Origin: Pseudomonas sp. P5_109
GTDB taxonomy: Bacteria; Pseudomonadota; Gammaproteobacteria; Pseudomonadales; Pseudomonadaceae
DNA: 64,000 bases
Assembly (NCBI RefSeq): GCF_034009455.1
Contig: NZ_CP125380.1
Span: 2,989,501 to 3,053,500 of the forward strand
Direction of reading: 5' to 3'
Translations under genes and position numbers: made by a program
Part shown: piece by piece, positions 1 to 8,661 of the stretch
Layout of the letters: the number at the start of each line of letters is the position of its first letter
How positions within the stretch are numbered: the stretch's first letter is position 1
The notes under the pieces: model-generated
Databases searched by the model: none
The model's input: the letters and a program-made list of their open reading frames with translations, nothing else
Told to the model about the DNA's origin: nothing

Positions 1-841
1 GAATCAGGTTGAACACGTGCACCGGTATGGCGTCGGGCACGACGCCGACAAAGTGCAGGCGCCCCTTGCCGCGCAGGGTGGCGAGCATGGCCGTCCAGTC
101 GAGGTTGGCGTTGGCGGTGACCAGGAGAAAGTCCAGGGTACCGGCAATGGCATTGAGCGCATCGGTGTCGGTCGAGGCGACCACCTTGTGCGCACCCAGG
201 CGCTTGGCTTCGTCCTGTTTGCTCAGCGATGAGGTGAAGGCCGTGACGTCGCAGCCCCAGGCGTTGAGGAAGCGCAGCGCCAGGTGACCGAGACCGCCGA
301 TGCCCACCACACCGACCCGGTCGGTGGGCTTGATGCCGAATTCCACCAGCGGGTTGAACACGGTCGAGCCGGCACAGAATAACGGCCCGGCCATCGCCGG
401 ATCGAGCCCGGCCGGGATCGGCAGGGCCCAGGCCCAGTGCGAGCGAATGCGGTCGGCAAAGCCGCCGTTGCTGCCAATAATGGTCGGTTGCACGGTGCGA
501 CACAGGTTATGCGAGCCCTCGATGCACGACGTGCAATGCATGCAACTGCCCTTGTACCAACCGATGCCCACCCGTTGGCCCATTTCCAGACCGCGTACCT
601 GGTCGCCCATCCGCACGATACGGCCGACCACCTCGTGGCCGGGAATGAACGGGTACTGGCTGATGCCCCAATCGTTGTCGATCAGCGACTGGTCGGAGTG
701 GCAGACGCCGCAATACTCCACGGTGACTTCGACCTCATCGTTGCCCAACGGACCGGGATCGTAGCTGTAGCGCTCCAGTGGCGCGCCTGCCGCCGTGGCG
801 GCCCAGCCGGTAAAAGTGGTGAGTTCGCTGCTGTCGCTCAT
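1..841 (-). CDS. Zinc-dependent alcohol/aldehyde dehydrogenase (YahK/Ahr-like), 3' end beyond window
   Basis: The frame is open from an ATG at 841 to the window edge (280 residues seen; the family is about 350). GGAGG sits 7 bases before the ATG. The product is a medium-chain NAD(P)-dependent dehydrogenase that interconverts aldehydes and primary alcohols in the cytoplasm. Residues 44-50 read CGVCHSD, giving the catalytic Zn ligand Cys47, with His69-Glu70 in PGHE. Cys100, 103, 106 and 114 form the structural zinc site. GIGGLG at 180-185 is the nucleotide-binding loop. The Cys/His pattern and the sequence GSNGGFADRI resemble the cinnamyl-alcohol-dehydrogenase-like YahK group. The natural substrate cannot be told. 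It appears to be a single gene facing away from the next one. Confidence 0.9.
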   Translation of the reverse strand, partial: MSDSSELTTFTGWAATAAGAPLERYSYDPGPLGNDEVEVTVEYCGVCHSDQSLIDNDWGISQYPFIPGHEVVGRIVRMGDQVRGLEMGQRVGIGWYKGSCMHCTSCIEGSHNLCRTVQPTIIGSNGGFADRIRSHWAWALPIPAGLDPAMAGPLFCAGSTVFNPLVEFGIKPTDRVGVVGIGGLGHLALRFLNAWGCDVTAFTSSLSKQDEAKRLGAHKVVASTDTDALNAIAGTLDFLLVTANANLDWTAMLATLRGKGRLHFVGVVPDAIPVHVFNLI

Positions 842-1040
842 GGGATACCTCCAGATCAGAAGTCAGGGGTCATGGCCGCTCGGGTGCAGCGGCGGAGCGA
901 GGAAAGTGTAGCGGGTTGCCAGCGTTGCATCGGGCGCGAGCCTGGATACTTGAGCATACAAAGGCGCCGGATGTGGACACATTGCAGATACATGGGCGCG
1001 GTTACATGGGCCAGGTCCCACGTTCACAGAGAGATCAGCC

Positions 1041-1241
1041 ATGTTCCGCAAACTGCAGCAGTTCGTCAGATTGTTCAGCCAGAGCGCCCGATTGATGGTC
1101 GGCGTTCCCGAATACGACAACTACGTGGCGCAAATGGCCCGCAACCGTCCGGGCGAGCCGGTCATGAGCTATGAGGTGTTTTTCCGCGAGCGCCAGGAAG
1201 CGCGATTTGGCCGGGGTAAGTGCAATACGCGGTGCTGTTGA
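1041..1241 (+). CDS. YbdD/YjiX family small protein (orphan)
   Basis: This 66-residue protein starts at ATG 1041 after a weak GAGAGA site. It carries the family signature EPVMSYEVFFRERQEARF and ends in a Cys pair. YbdD/YjiX proteins are normally encoded directly after cstA or btsT, the carbon-starvation/pyruvate transporters, and are thought to support their transport activity. Here no transporter lies upstream: 842-1040 holds only about 200 bases without an ORF. It may therefore be a duplicated or stranded partner serving a CstA-like transporter encoded elsewhere. Family assignment is firm; function in this context is not. Confidence 0.85.
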   Translation: MFRKLQQFVRLFSQSARLMVGVPEYDNYVAQMARNRPGEPVMSYEVFFRERQEARFGRGKCNTRCC

Positions 1242-1254
1242 CCCGAGAGTTACC

Positions 1255-2022
1255 TCAGAAATCCAGATCGATGACGAAGGCCGCATCGAAATCAGGATTT
1301 TCATTGATGCCGTTCTTGGCATAGCCCCGGGGGTTGCAGACCACGCGGGTGTTGCCCACCCGATAATCGAAGCTGCCGTGGGTGTGGCCATGCAGCCACA
1401 GTGTCGGCTGCCAATGTTTGATACGTGCTTCGAGGTCCGAGACAAAGCTTGAGTTGATCGGCGAACCGGCAAAGGTCGGGCTGATGCTCGACCGGGTCGG
1501 GGCGAAATGAGAGATCACTACCGTAGGTGTGCTGTTGTCGCGGGTGAAGCAGTCTTCCAGCCAGGCGACCGTTTGCAGAAAAATCATCTGGGAAATCGCC
1601 GGCGTGAACAGGTCGGGGAAATCGGGGGCGATCCTGATGTGGCTGAAGTCTCGGATCAGTTGGGTCGCCAGGTCGATGCCCAGCGCCCGATCCTCCGGGC
1701 TGTCGAGCAGACGGTAGTCGGACCACAAGGTGCAGCCGAGAAAACGTACGCCATCGTGGACGTACTCCGAACGTTCCAGAACGTGGATCCGGGTGCCTTG
1801 CGCCAGGCTGTTCAACTGTTTGTAGGTGGAGACCAGGTCGCTGCCATAAAACTCGTGATTGCCCGCCACGTACAACAGTGGAACCGGACACGCACTGGCC
1901 CACTCGATGGCGTTGGCCGGCCGGGCGATGTCCCCGGCGAGCACGACGATATCGGCCTCCACGGCGGGGAAAGGGACCGCGTTGACGGACAGGTGCATGT
2001 CGGACAGCAAGGCGATGCGCAT
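1255..2022 (-). CDS. Calcineurin-like metallophosphoesterase
   Basis: The 255-residue protein begins MRIALLSDMHLS. The dinuclear-metal motifs appear in order: D8-x-H10, G30-D31, G54-N55-H56-E57, a histidine in VVISHFAPT, and GHTH followed by GSFDY near residue 215. This is a complete calcineurin-fold phosphoesterase active site. Likely substrates are phosphomonoesters, phosphodiesters or nucleotides, but nothing here identifies which. CGGAG precedes the ATG. Its 3' end faces the orphan ybdD-like gene with only 13 bases between them. It appears monocistronic; the upstream side is a REP cluster. Confidence 0.9.
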   Translation of the reverse strand: MRIALLSDMHLSVNAVPFPAVEADIVVLAGDIARPANAIEWASACPVPLLYVAGNHEFYGSDLVSTYKQLNSLAQGTRIHVLERSEYVHDGVRFLGCTLWSDYRLLDSPEDRALGIDLATQLIRDFSHIRIAPDFPDLFTPAISQMIFLQTVAWLEDCFTRDNSTPTVVISHFAPTRSSISPTFAGSPINSSFVSDLEARIKHWQPTLWLHGHTHGSFDYRVGNTRVVCNPRGYAKNGINENPDFDAAFVIDLDF

Positions 2023-2141
2023 TGATCAACTCCGGCGTGTCTTGAAGGGCAGACCGTTCAAATTACCCGTTGATAACCCGTTGTCACAAGCCTGCTCCCA
2101 CAGTTTGATCTTTCAGTGATGCCAATCCTGCGACCGGCCAC

Positions 2142-2425
2142 AATCCCTGTGGGAGCGGGCTTGCTCGCGAAGAGGCCGGCACATCCAACAGAGATGTTGG
2201 CAGACCCACCGCTTTCGCGGGCAAGCCCGCTCCCACAGTTTTGATCTTCAGTGAATGCCAATCCTGCGGCCGGCCACAATCCCTGTGGGAGCGGGCTTGC
2301 CCGCGAAAGCGGTGGGTCAGGCGCCATTCATTCTGGATGTGATGGCCCCATCGCTGGCAAGCCAACTCCTACAGGTTTGCTGGCATCGCTTTTGTAGGAG
2401 CCGGCTTGCTGGCGATGCAGGCGCC
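2142..2425. repeat. REP cluster between metallophosphoesterase and polyamine operon
   Basis: The gap 2023-2445 holds no gene. It contains at least five REP-type palindromes: copies of GTGGGAGCGGGCTTG at about 2149 and 2286 in + orientation, an inverted copy (CAAGCCCGCTCCCAC) near 2224, and a second family (GTAGGAGCCGGCTTGCTGG and its inverse) at about 2349-2420. Paired opposite orientations fit REPIN-type doublets. They could form hairpins behind the dehydrogenase gene and metallophosphoesterase promoter region. No transposase is present nearby. Confidence 0.85.
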
Positions 2426-2445
2426 ACGGTCTGCCAGACAGGCCT

Positions 2446-3918
2446 TTACTTCAAGTACCACCCCCAAGGCTGGTCACTGACGTACTCAGTCACCTGCTTG
2501 ACTTCCAGGTAATTGTGCAGCCCCCATTGCCCCAGCTCCCGGCCGATGCCGCTATGTTTCATGCCGCCCCAGGGCGCTTCGACGAAGGTCGGTTGCGAGC
2601 AGTTGACCCAGACGATCCCGGCGCGCAGTTGGTTGGCGACCCGGGCGGTGCGTTGCAGGTCCGCGCTCATCACCGCAGCAGCCAGGCCGAACCGGCTGGC
2701 GTTGGCCATTTGCACCGCTTGTTCTTCGGTCTTGAAGCGCTTGATGCACAGCACCGGGCCGAACACTTCCTCGCGCCACAGAATGCTGCTGTGCCCCGGC
2801 TCATCGAAAATCGCCGGCTCGACAAAGTAACCTTCGCGCAAGTGCGCCGGGCGTCGTCCGCCGGTGAGCAAGCGGGCGCCGCTGGCCAGGCCTTGGTCGA
2901 TGAAACCGAGCACCTTGTCGTACTGGCCCTGGCTGACCAGCGGACCGAGCAGAACCCCGGGCTGCATACCGGGGCCGATGCTGATCTTGCGGGTTTCTTC
3001 CACCAACCGCTCGATCAGGCGCGGGGCGATGCTTTCCTGCACCAGCAGGCGTGAGGTGGCGCTGCACACCTGGCCCTGGTTCCAGAAAATCCCGAACAGA
3101 ATCCACTCCACGGCGGCCTCGACATCAGCATCATCAAACACGATGAAGGCCGACTTTCCGCCCAGTTCAAGGCTGATGTTCTTGATGTCCCGCGCCGCCG
3201 CCGACATGATTTTCGCCCCGGTGGGCACGCTGCCGGTGAAGGCCAGCTTGTCCACGCCCGGGTGTTCTGTGAGCGGGCTGCCGGCGTCAGCGCCAAGGCC
3301 GGTGATCACGTTCAACACCCCGGCCGGCAAGCCGATACGATCGGCGGCAGCCGCCAGTTCCAGGGCGGTCAGCGGCGTCAATTCGGACGGTTTCAACACC
3401 ACCGTGGCCCCGGCGGCCAAGGCTGGCGCCACCTTCCACGCGGCCATCAGCAGCGGGTAGTTCCAGGGGATGATCTGTCCGGCCACGCCAATCGGTTCGT
3501 GGCGGATGCGGCAACGGAAACGCTCATCCGGCAAGGCCAGCGGCTGATCCTGCTGCTGGTCCAGATCGCGGGCCAGACCGGCGTAGTAACGGAAGCAGGC
3601 GATGGCATCGCCGATGTCCCACTGCGCCTCTGGCAAGGGTTTGCCGTTGTCGCGCACTTCCAGTTCCGAGAGTGCCTGTTTGCCGGTTTCCAGTTCATCG
3701 GCCAATGCCTCCAGCCACTGCGCGCGCTCGGCGCCGCTGGTCTGGCCCCAGCCATTGTCGAAGGCGCGACGGGCCGCACGCACGGCATGATCGACGTCTT
3801 CTTCAGTGCCGGCCGCCACCCGGTGGAAGACCTGTTCGGTCGCGGGGTCGATCACGTCCAGATAGCCACCCAGGTCCGGGCTGACCCATTCGCCGTTGAT
3901 GTAGAGCTGATCACGCAT
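2446..3918 (-). CDS. Aminoaldehyde/betaine-aldehyde dehydrogenase (ALDH superfamily)
   Basis: This is a full-length 490-residue NAD(P)-dependent aldehyde dehydrogenase. Visible active-site residues are Asn153 (PWNYP), Lys176, Glu251 (LELGGKS) and the nucleophile Cys285 (GQVCSATS). GQVCSATSRL and VNCSQPTFVEAPWGG match the betaine-aldehyde/4-aminobutyraldehyde dehydrogenase branch. Its ATG overlaps the end of the permease gene by 8 bases, so it is translationally coupled as the last gene of a polyamine-type ABC transporter operon. The likely role is oxidising an aldehyde derived from the imported amine, for example aminobutyraldehyde; the exact substrate is inference. The C-terminal end reads SDQPWGWYLK. 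Confidence 0.9.
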   Translation of the reverse strand: MRDQLYINGEWVSPDLGGYLDVIDPATEQVFHRVAAGTEEDVDHAVRAARRAFDNGWGQTSGAERAQWLEALADELETGKQALSELEVRDNGKPLPEAQWDIGDAIACFRYYAGLARDLDQQQDQPLALPDERFRCRIRHEPIGVAGQIIPWNYPLLMAAWKVAPALAAGATVVLKPSELTPLTALELAAAADRIGLPAGVLNVITGLGADAGSPLTEHPGVDKLAFTGSVPTGAKIMSAAARDIKNISLELGGKSAFIVFDDADVEAAVEWILFGIFWNQGQVCSATSRLLVQESIAPRLIERLVEETRKISIGPGMQPGVLLGPLVSQGQYDKVLGFIDQGLASGARLLTGGRRPAHLREGYFVEPAIFDEPGHSSILWREEVFGPVLCIKRFKTEEQAVQMANASRFGLAAAVMSADLQRTARVANQLRAGIVWVNCSQPTFVEAPWGGMKHSGIGRELGQWGLHNYLEVKQVTEYVSDQPWGWYLK

Positions 3919-4738
3919 GGTGCGACTCCTGGACGCCGGTGCGGCGGTTTTGCAGATGGCGGGAAGTGAACAGCAGGGCCAGCGACACGCAGATGATCAC
4001 CGTGGAAATCGCGTTGATCTCCGGCGTCACGCCGCGGCGGATGGAGGAAAAGATGTAGATTGGCAGCGTCGTTTCGGAGCCGGCGACGAAAAACGCGATG
4101 ATGAAATCGTCGAAGCTGAAGGTGAAGGCCAGCAGGAACCCGGCCATGATCGCCGGGCTGATCTGCGGCAGGGTCACCCGCCAGAAGGTGTCCATCGGTG
4201 GCGCGTACAGGTCCGCCGAGGCTTCCAGCAGGGCCTTGTCCAGCGAATCGACGCGGCTGCCCACGATCACCATGACCAGGGCCATGGTAAACAGCGAGTG
4301 CGCGGCGATCACCGTGAAGAACCCCATGTTCAACTTCGGCACCGTCGGCAGCCAGCTTGCCAGCAGCGGATTGATCAGGTCGAACAGGCTGATAAAGGCG
4401 ATCAGTGTCGAGATGCCGATGACGATGCCCGGCACGATGATCGCGCAATAGGTCAGTGCATCGAACAGCAGGCGCACTTTGGCGCCACAGCGCTGCAAAC
4501 CGAACACCGCGAGGGTGCCGAACAACGTGGCAATCACCGCCGAACTGAAAGCGATCAGCGCACTGTTGCCCAGGGCTTCCATGATGAACGGGTTGCCGAA
4601 CGCGGTGCCGAACCATTGCACCGAGCAGCACTGGAACGCCAGGCCACTGCGCCCGGCGTTGAAGCTGAACAGCACGATCAAGGCAATCGGCGCATAGAGG
4701 AACAGGTACAGCGAAGTCGAATAGCTGCGCAGCCACAT
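3911..4738 (-). CDS. Polyamine-type ABC transporter permease (PotC-like)
   Basis: The 275-residue inner-membrane protein has about six hydrophobic segments. It carries the EAA loop typical of binding-protein-dependent permeases, near residue 180 (ALLEASADLYAPPMDTF followed by RVTLPQISPAI), which docks on the ATPase. The length and the closing hydrophobic segments match PotC/PotI. Its ATG lies one base after the PotB-like stop codon, and its own stop overlaps the dehydrogenase start. With the neighbouring PotB-, PotD- and PotA-like proteins it forms a complete importer of cationic amines. Confidence 0.9.
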   Translation of the reverse strand: MWLRSYSTSLYLFLYAPIALIVLFSFNAGRSGLAFQCCSVQWFGTAFGNPFIMEALGNSALIAFSSAVIATLFGTLAVFGLQRCGAKVRLLFDALTYCAIIVPGIVIGISTLIAFISLFDLINPLLASWLPTVPKLNMGFFTVIAAHSLFTMALVMVIVGSRVDSLDKALLEASADLYAPPMDTFWRVTLPQISPAIMAGFLLAFTFSFDDFIIAFFVAGSETTLPIYIFSSIRRGVTPEINAISTVIICVSLALLFTSRHLQNRRTGVQESHHA

Positions 4739-4739
4739 G

Positions 4740-5657
4740 TCACAGGCCTCCGTCGGCAGGGCGGCCGCCGTAGCGCGCCACCAGTTTCAAGTACACGCCG
4801 ATGATCAGCAGCATCATCGCCACCAGCGTCATGGCCAGCGCACTGCCGAACGGCCAGTTGCGCGATTGCAGGAACAGGTCGACCAGCGCGTTGCCGACAA
4901 AGAACACCTTGCCGCCGCCGAGAATGGCCGGGATCAGGAACTCGCCCATCAGCAGGATGAACACCAGCATTACCCCGGTGATGATCCCCGGCGCGGACAA
5001 CGGCAAGGTGATCCGGCGGAAGCTTTCGAAGGCGCTGGCACCCAGGTCCGCCGAGGCTTCGAGCAGGCGCTTGTCGAGTTTTTCCAGGCTGACGTAGATC
5101 GGGAACACCATCAGCGGCAGGTAGCCGTAGACGATGCCGATCAGCACCGCCCACGGCGTGTTGATCAATCGCACATCCTCCAGACCCAGGCTGGCCAGCA
5201 GCGCCGGGATGCCTTTGCCGCTGAGGATGAAAATCCACGCATAGGTGCGGATCAGGAAACTGGTCCAGAACGGCACGATCACCAGCGTCAGCAGCAGCGA
5301 GCGATTCCTGCTGACCTTGACCGCAAGAAAGTACGCCAGCGGATACGCCGCCACCAGGCATACCAGGGTGCCCAGCGGCGCGAGCATCAGCGTGTTGCTG
5401 AACGCCGCGCCGCGAGAGCCGAGGTTCAGGTAGTTGGCCAGGGTGAAGCCACCGGCGTAACCACCCACGGCGCTGCGCTCGCCGAAACTGAAAACCATGA
5501 TGATCACCAGCGGCATCAACAACAGCAGCAGGAACCACAGGGTCGAAGGCAAGAGCATCAGCAGGGTGATGCGTCGGCCGAGGCTGCGCCGCTGGCGAAC
5601 CTCGACCGCCAGGGCATGGCCCGGCTGCACCGTTTGCGGGTGGGCGGCGGCATTCAT
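4740..5657 (-). CDS. Polyamine-type ABC transporter permease (PotB-like)
   Basis: This 305-residue membrane protein has six predicted membrane segments and an EAA loop (LLEASADLGASAFESFRR). ATG 5657 was chosen because GAGGAG lies 6 bases upstream; the in-frame ATG at 5678 has no ribosome site. A 31-base gap separates it from the binding-protein gene and one base separates it from the PotC-like gene. It should form the heterodimeric channel with that protein. The substrate class (putrescine, spermidine or a related amine) is inferred from the family and from the downstream aminoaldehyde dehydrogenase. Confidence 0.9.
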   Translation of the reverse strand: MNAAAHPQTVQPGHALAVEVRQRRSLGRRITLLMLLPSTLWFLLLLLMPLVIIMVFSFGERSAVGGYAGGFTLANYLNLGSRGAAFSNTLMLAPLGTLVCLVAAYPLAYFLAVKVSRNRSLLLTLVIVPFWTSFLIRTYAWIFILSGKGIPALLASLGLEDVRLINTPWAVLIGIVYGYLPLMVFPIYVSLEKLDKRLLEASADLGASAFESFRRITLPLSAPGIITGVMLVFILLMGEFLIPAILGGGKVFFVGNALVDLFLQSRNWPFGSALAMTLVAMMLLIIGVYLKLVARYGGRPADGGL

Positions 5658-5688
5658 GGGTGACTCCTCATTGGCCATGGTCAGGCGA

Positions 5689-6831
5689 TCAGGCGGACTT
5701 GAAACGCGCCATCAGTTCGGCGCGCGCCGGGCTGGTCAGCGTCGCGGCGGCACCGAACTCCAGCGGGCTCAGGGCCTCGGCGGCCGGGTACATGATCGGA
5801 TCGTCGAGCATCGCCACCGGCAGCAGCGCGTCGACACGCTTGTCGCCGCTCGGGTAACCGTGGCTGAGCACTTCCAGCTTGTTGTGCTGCGGGTCGAGCA
5901 GGTAGTTGATGAAGGCGTAGGCCGCGTCCTTGTGCTCCGAGCTTTTCGGGATGGCGAAAAAGTCGCTCCACAGCTCGCCACCTTCCTTGCCCAGCTCGAA
6001 CTGCATTTGCGCGTTGTCGCGGTGCAGTTGCGAGGCATCGCCGGTCCACGACATCGCCAGCCAGGCATCGCCGCTGCGCATCGACGGCTGGATGTCGGAG
6101 TTGATCGCGAACAGGTGCGGCTTGACCTCGATCAGCAGCTTTTCCGCGTCGGCCAGTTCTTTCGGATCAAGGGAGTTGAAGCTGTAGCCGAAGCTTTTCA
6201 GGGCGTTGCCGATGGCGGTCAACTGGTAGTCGTGAACCATCGTGCGGCCACTGGCGGGGCCTTGGGCGGCGGCCCAGAACTCCTTCCAGCTGGTCGGGCC
6301 GTTTTTCAGTTTGCCGGTGTCGTAGAGCATGCCGGTGGTGCCCCAGTTTTTTGGCACCGCGTAGACCTTGCCGTCCACCGTGCCCTGGGCCATGAACTTC
6401 TGCTGGAACGCCGAGGCGTCGAAGTTGGGAATGCGCGACAGGTCCAGCGGTTCGATCAGCCCCAAGCCGACGTAGGTGCTGATGGTGTAGTTGGTCGGCA
6501 CCAGCACGTCCCAGCCACTGCCGCCGGCCTGCAGTTTAGCGAGCATTTCTTCGTTGGAACCAAACACGCTCATCGACACCCGGGCGCCGGTGGTCTTGGC
6601 GAAAGCGTCGAGGTTTTCCTGGCTGTGGTAGTTCGGCCAGGTCGCCAGCGACAGGCGATCACCCAGCTTGGCCTGTTCGGCAGCCTCTGCGCTGGAGGTC
6701 AGCAGGCCGGGCATGTTGGTCGCGACCACGGCGGCGGCAATCCCAAGGCCGGTGCGGCCAAGGAACTCGCGGCGGCTGATCGAGCCGTTCTGCCAGCTGC
6801 GCAGGGTTTTTATAAAAGTCTTCTGGTCCAT
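5689..6831 (-). CDS. Periplasmic polyamine-type binding protein with Tat signal (PotD-like)
   Basis: The 380-residue solute-binding protein has an N-terminal twin-arginine signal, SRREFLG at residues 19-25, followed by a hydrophobic stretch. It is therefore probably exported folded, unlike classical Sec-dependent PotD/PotF. The body reads like spermidine/putrescine-binding proteins (LATWPNYHSQENLDAF; VLVPTNYTISTYVGLGLIEP). ATG 6831 is preferred because GGAG lies 6 bases upstream; the in-frame GTG at 6843 lacks a site. It sits between the ATPase and permease genes and captures the amine for the transporter. Confidence 0.88.
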   Translation of the reverse strand: MDQKTFIKTLRSWQNGSISRREFLGRTGLGIAAAVVATNMPGLLTSSAEAAEQAKLGDRLSLATWPNYHSQENLDAFAKTTGARVSMSVFGSNEEMLAKLQAGGSGWDVLVPTNYTISTYVGLGLIEPLDLSRIPNFDASAFQQKFMAQGTVDGKVYAVPKNWGTTGMLYDTGKLKNGPTSWKEFWAAAQGPASGRTMVHDYQLTAIGNALKSFGYSFNSLDPKELADAEKLLIEVKPHLFAINSDIQPSMRSGDAWLAMSWTGDASQLHRDNAQMQFELGKEGGELWSDFFAIPKSSEHKDAAYAFINYLLDPQHNKLEVLSHGYPSGDKRVDALLPVAMLDDPIMYPAAEALSPLEFGAAATLTSPARAELMARFKSA

Positions 6832-6870
6832 AGCACGCTCCACATCCGGTTGATGAAACGAATCGATGAT

Positions 6871-7986
6871 TTACAACGCCATGGCCAAGCCATTGGCGTG
6901 ATCCCAGCCGACGCGAACCGCTGCGCCGTGTTCGAATGCATTGGCGCCGTGATCCTGCTGGCGCGGCACCCGCACGCAGACCACGCCGAAGGCCTGGGTG
7001 CGCACGCGGTATTCGGTGGAGTTGCCCAGGTAAATGCGGTCTTCAACGCAACCCGGCAGCTTCACTTCGCGGCTCAACTCGGCATTGGCGCCGGCGATGC
7101 TGATCAGCTCCGGGCGCACCGCGATGCACCCGGCGGCGTTGGCGCTCAGGCCCTTGCCGGTAGGGGTGAGGGGGCTGGTCAGCTCCAGGCCCTGCTCGGT
7201 ACGCAGCACCACGGAGTTACCATTGAGCTGGCGCACGGTGCCGTCGAACAGGTTGGACTCGCCGATAAAGTCAGCCACGTAACGGCTGGCCGGGGCTTCG
7301 TAGAGTTGTTCCGGGGTGGCGGTCTGGATGATCGAACCGTTGTGCATCACGCTGATGCTGTCGCTCATCGACAGGGCTTCTTCCTGGTCGTGGGTGACCA
7401 GCACGAAGGTGATGCCGACCTCCCGCTGCAAACGCAGCAGTTCCGATTGCATCTCCTTGCGTAGCTTGCGATCCAGCGCGGCCAGCGGCTCATCGAGCAG
7501 CAACACCGTCGGCTTGTTGACCAAGGCGCGGGCGAGGGCGACACGCTGTTGCTGGCCGCCGGAAAGCTCGCTCGGTTTGCGCTGGCCAAAGCCGCTCAGG
7601 CGCACCATCTCCAGCGCTTCATCGGCCATGCGCAGTTGCTGTTTCTTGTCCGGGCGCGGGGTGCGATAGCGCAGGCCATAGGCAATGTTCTGCGCCACGG
7701 TCAGATGCGGGAACAGCGCGTAATGCTGGAACACCATGTTCACCGGCCGCTCGAAAGCCGGCACACCAGCCACGTTTTTACCGGCCAGGCGCACCTCGCC
7801 GCTGGTGGGCTGTTCGAAGCCGGCGATCATGCGCAGGGTGGTGGTCTTGCCACAGCCCGAACCACCGAGAAAGGAATGAAACGAGCCACGCCGCACCGCA
7901 AAATCCAGACCACTGACGGCCTGCACCTCGCCATAGCGTTTGACCACATTGCAGAATTCGATATCGCTTGGCGGGGTGTTGTTCAC
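6871..7986 (-). CDS. Polyamine-type ABC transporter ATP-binding protein (PotA-like)
   Basis: First gene of the five-gene operon. It has Walker A (GGSGCGKTT, residues 41-49), the LSGGQQQR signature, Walker B (VLLLDEPLAALD) and a C-terminal TOBE-type domain typical of PotA/PotG. The start is called as GTG 7986 because AAGGGAG lies 8 bases before it. An in-frame ATG at 8031 would add 15 residues (MAPDALIHHC...) with no ribosome site. The 371-residue product would energise amine uptake with ATP. Between 7987 and 8172 there is only a short promoter-sized gap. Confidence 0.9.
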   Translation of the reverse strand: MNNTPPSDIEFCNVVKRYGEVQAVSGLDFAVRRGSFHSFLGGSGCGKTTTLRMIAGFEQPTSGEVRLAGKNVAGVPAFERPVNMVFQHYALFPHLTVAQNIAYGLRYRTPRPDKKQQLRMADEALEMVRLSGFGQRKPSELSGGQQQRVALARALVNKPTVLLLDEPLAALDRKLRKEMQSELLRLQREVGITFVLVTHDQEEALSMSDSISVMHNGSIIQTATPEQLYEAPASRYVADFIGESNLFDGTVRQLNGNSVVLRTEQGLELTSPLTPTGKGLSANAAGCIAVRPELISIAGANAELSREVKLPGCVEDRIYLGNSTEYRVRTQAFGVVCVRVPRQQDHGANAFEHGAAVRVGWDHANGLAMAL

Positions 7987-8172
7987 GAGGCGGGCTCCCT
8001 TGCAGTGATGAATCAGTGCGTCGGGGGCCAAACTAGCAATGGGGGTTTTGCGGTGTATATATCCCTTGGGGGATAGGAGGGGAATGGTTCAAACGTTCGG
8101 TAGGCGGTGAGGTGTAGAGATCACACGCGAATGCTGCATTTTGGTACTGGTAGGCCAAGTCGACATTCGAGT

Positions 8173-8661
8173 TCATTTCAGCAAACGGGTATCCAGTCCA
8201 AAACGCTCCTGCGAAACAAGCTTGAATTGATCCGCGGCCAAATCACAGCTAACCAGCAGGTTCCAGGAGTGGCGCGTAACTGCAGACGGAATAAGCACGA
8301 ATGGATGTTGCGCCAGTAGCTCATCAGCAAAATGCTGTTGATTGGGCGAGAGTTCAGATGGAATGAGCCAGTTCGGGTTCGGCACGTCTTCGGGCTGAAC
8401 AACCTTGATGACATTCGAATCCAGAACTTCGAAACACGTCAGCACATAAGGCACCCTGTCGAGAGTATCGAAGCCTGCGTGGGTGGCGACCTCTAAAATC
8501 GCCGTAGCCGGGTCGGCCGAAGCATAAATAACCCGGCGGCCAGGAGGATTCCATCGGCCGCCGGATTGTTGCGCACCAATGCCGCTATCCCATGAGTCCT
8601 TGAAAACCGCACGATCCAGACGCCAGGCGTGCCACTTCCCATCCCAAGGCAAAGGATTCAT
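8173..8661 (-). CDS. RES-domain toxin
   Basis: The 162-residue protein matches the RES family named for conserved Arg, Glu and Ser. The N-terminal Arg is in WHAWRLDR, GGRWNPPGRRVIYAS follows, the Glu is in AILEVATH, and the Ser is in the C-terminal SWNLLVS. Characterised members (Pseudomonas putida Res, Mycobacterium MbcT) degrade NAD+ and arrest growth. Its ATG overlaps the antitoxin stop codon (ATGA), so translation is coupled. The order, antitoxin first, is standard for this type. Toxicity and NAD+ cleavage here are inferred from the family. Confidence 0.9.
   Translation of the reverse strand: MNPLPWDGKWHAWRLDRAVFKDSWDSGIGAQQSGGRWNPPGRRVIYASADPATAILEVATHAGFDTLDRVPYVLTCFEVLDSNVIKVVQPEDVPNPNWLIPSELSPNQQHFADELLAQHPFVLIPSAVTRHSWNLLVSCDLAADQFKLVSQERFGLDTRLLK

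Noticed and set aside
2142..2425. CRISPR-like array in the REP cluster
   Set aside because: Elements alternate in orientation, are palindromic and vary in spacing; there are no regular spacers or cas genes.
5497..7464. 655-codon plus-strand frame opposite the polyamine transporter genes
   Set aside because: It is the shadow of the potB/potD/potA frames; composition is Arg/Ala/Gln-rich and no domain is visible.
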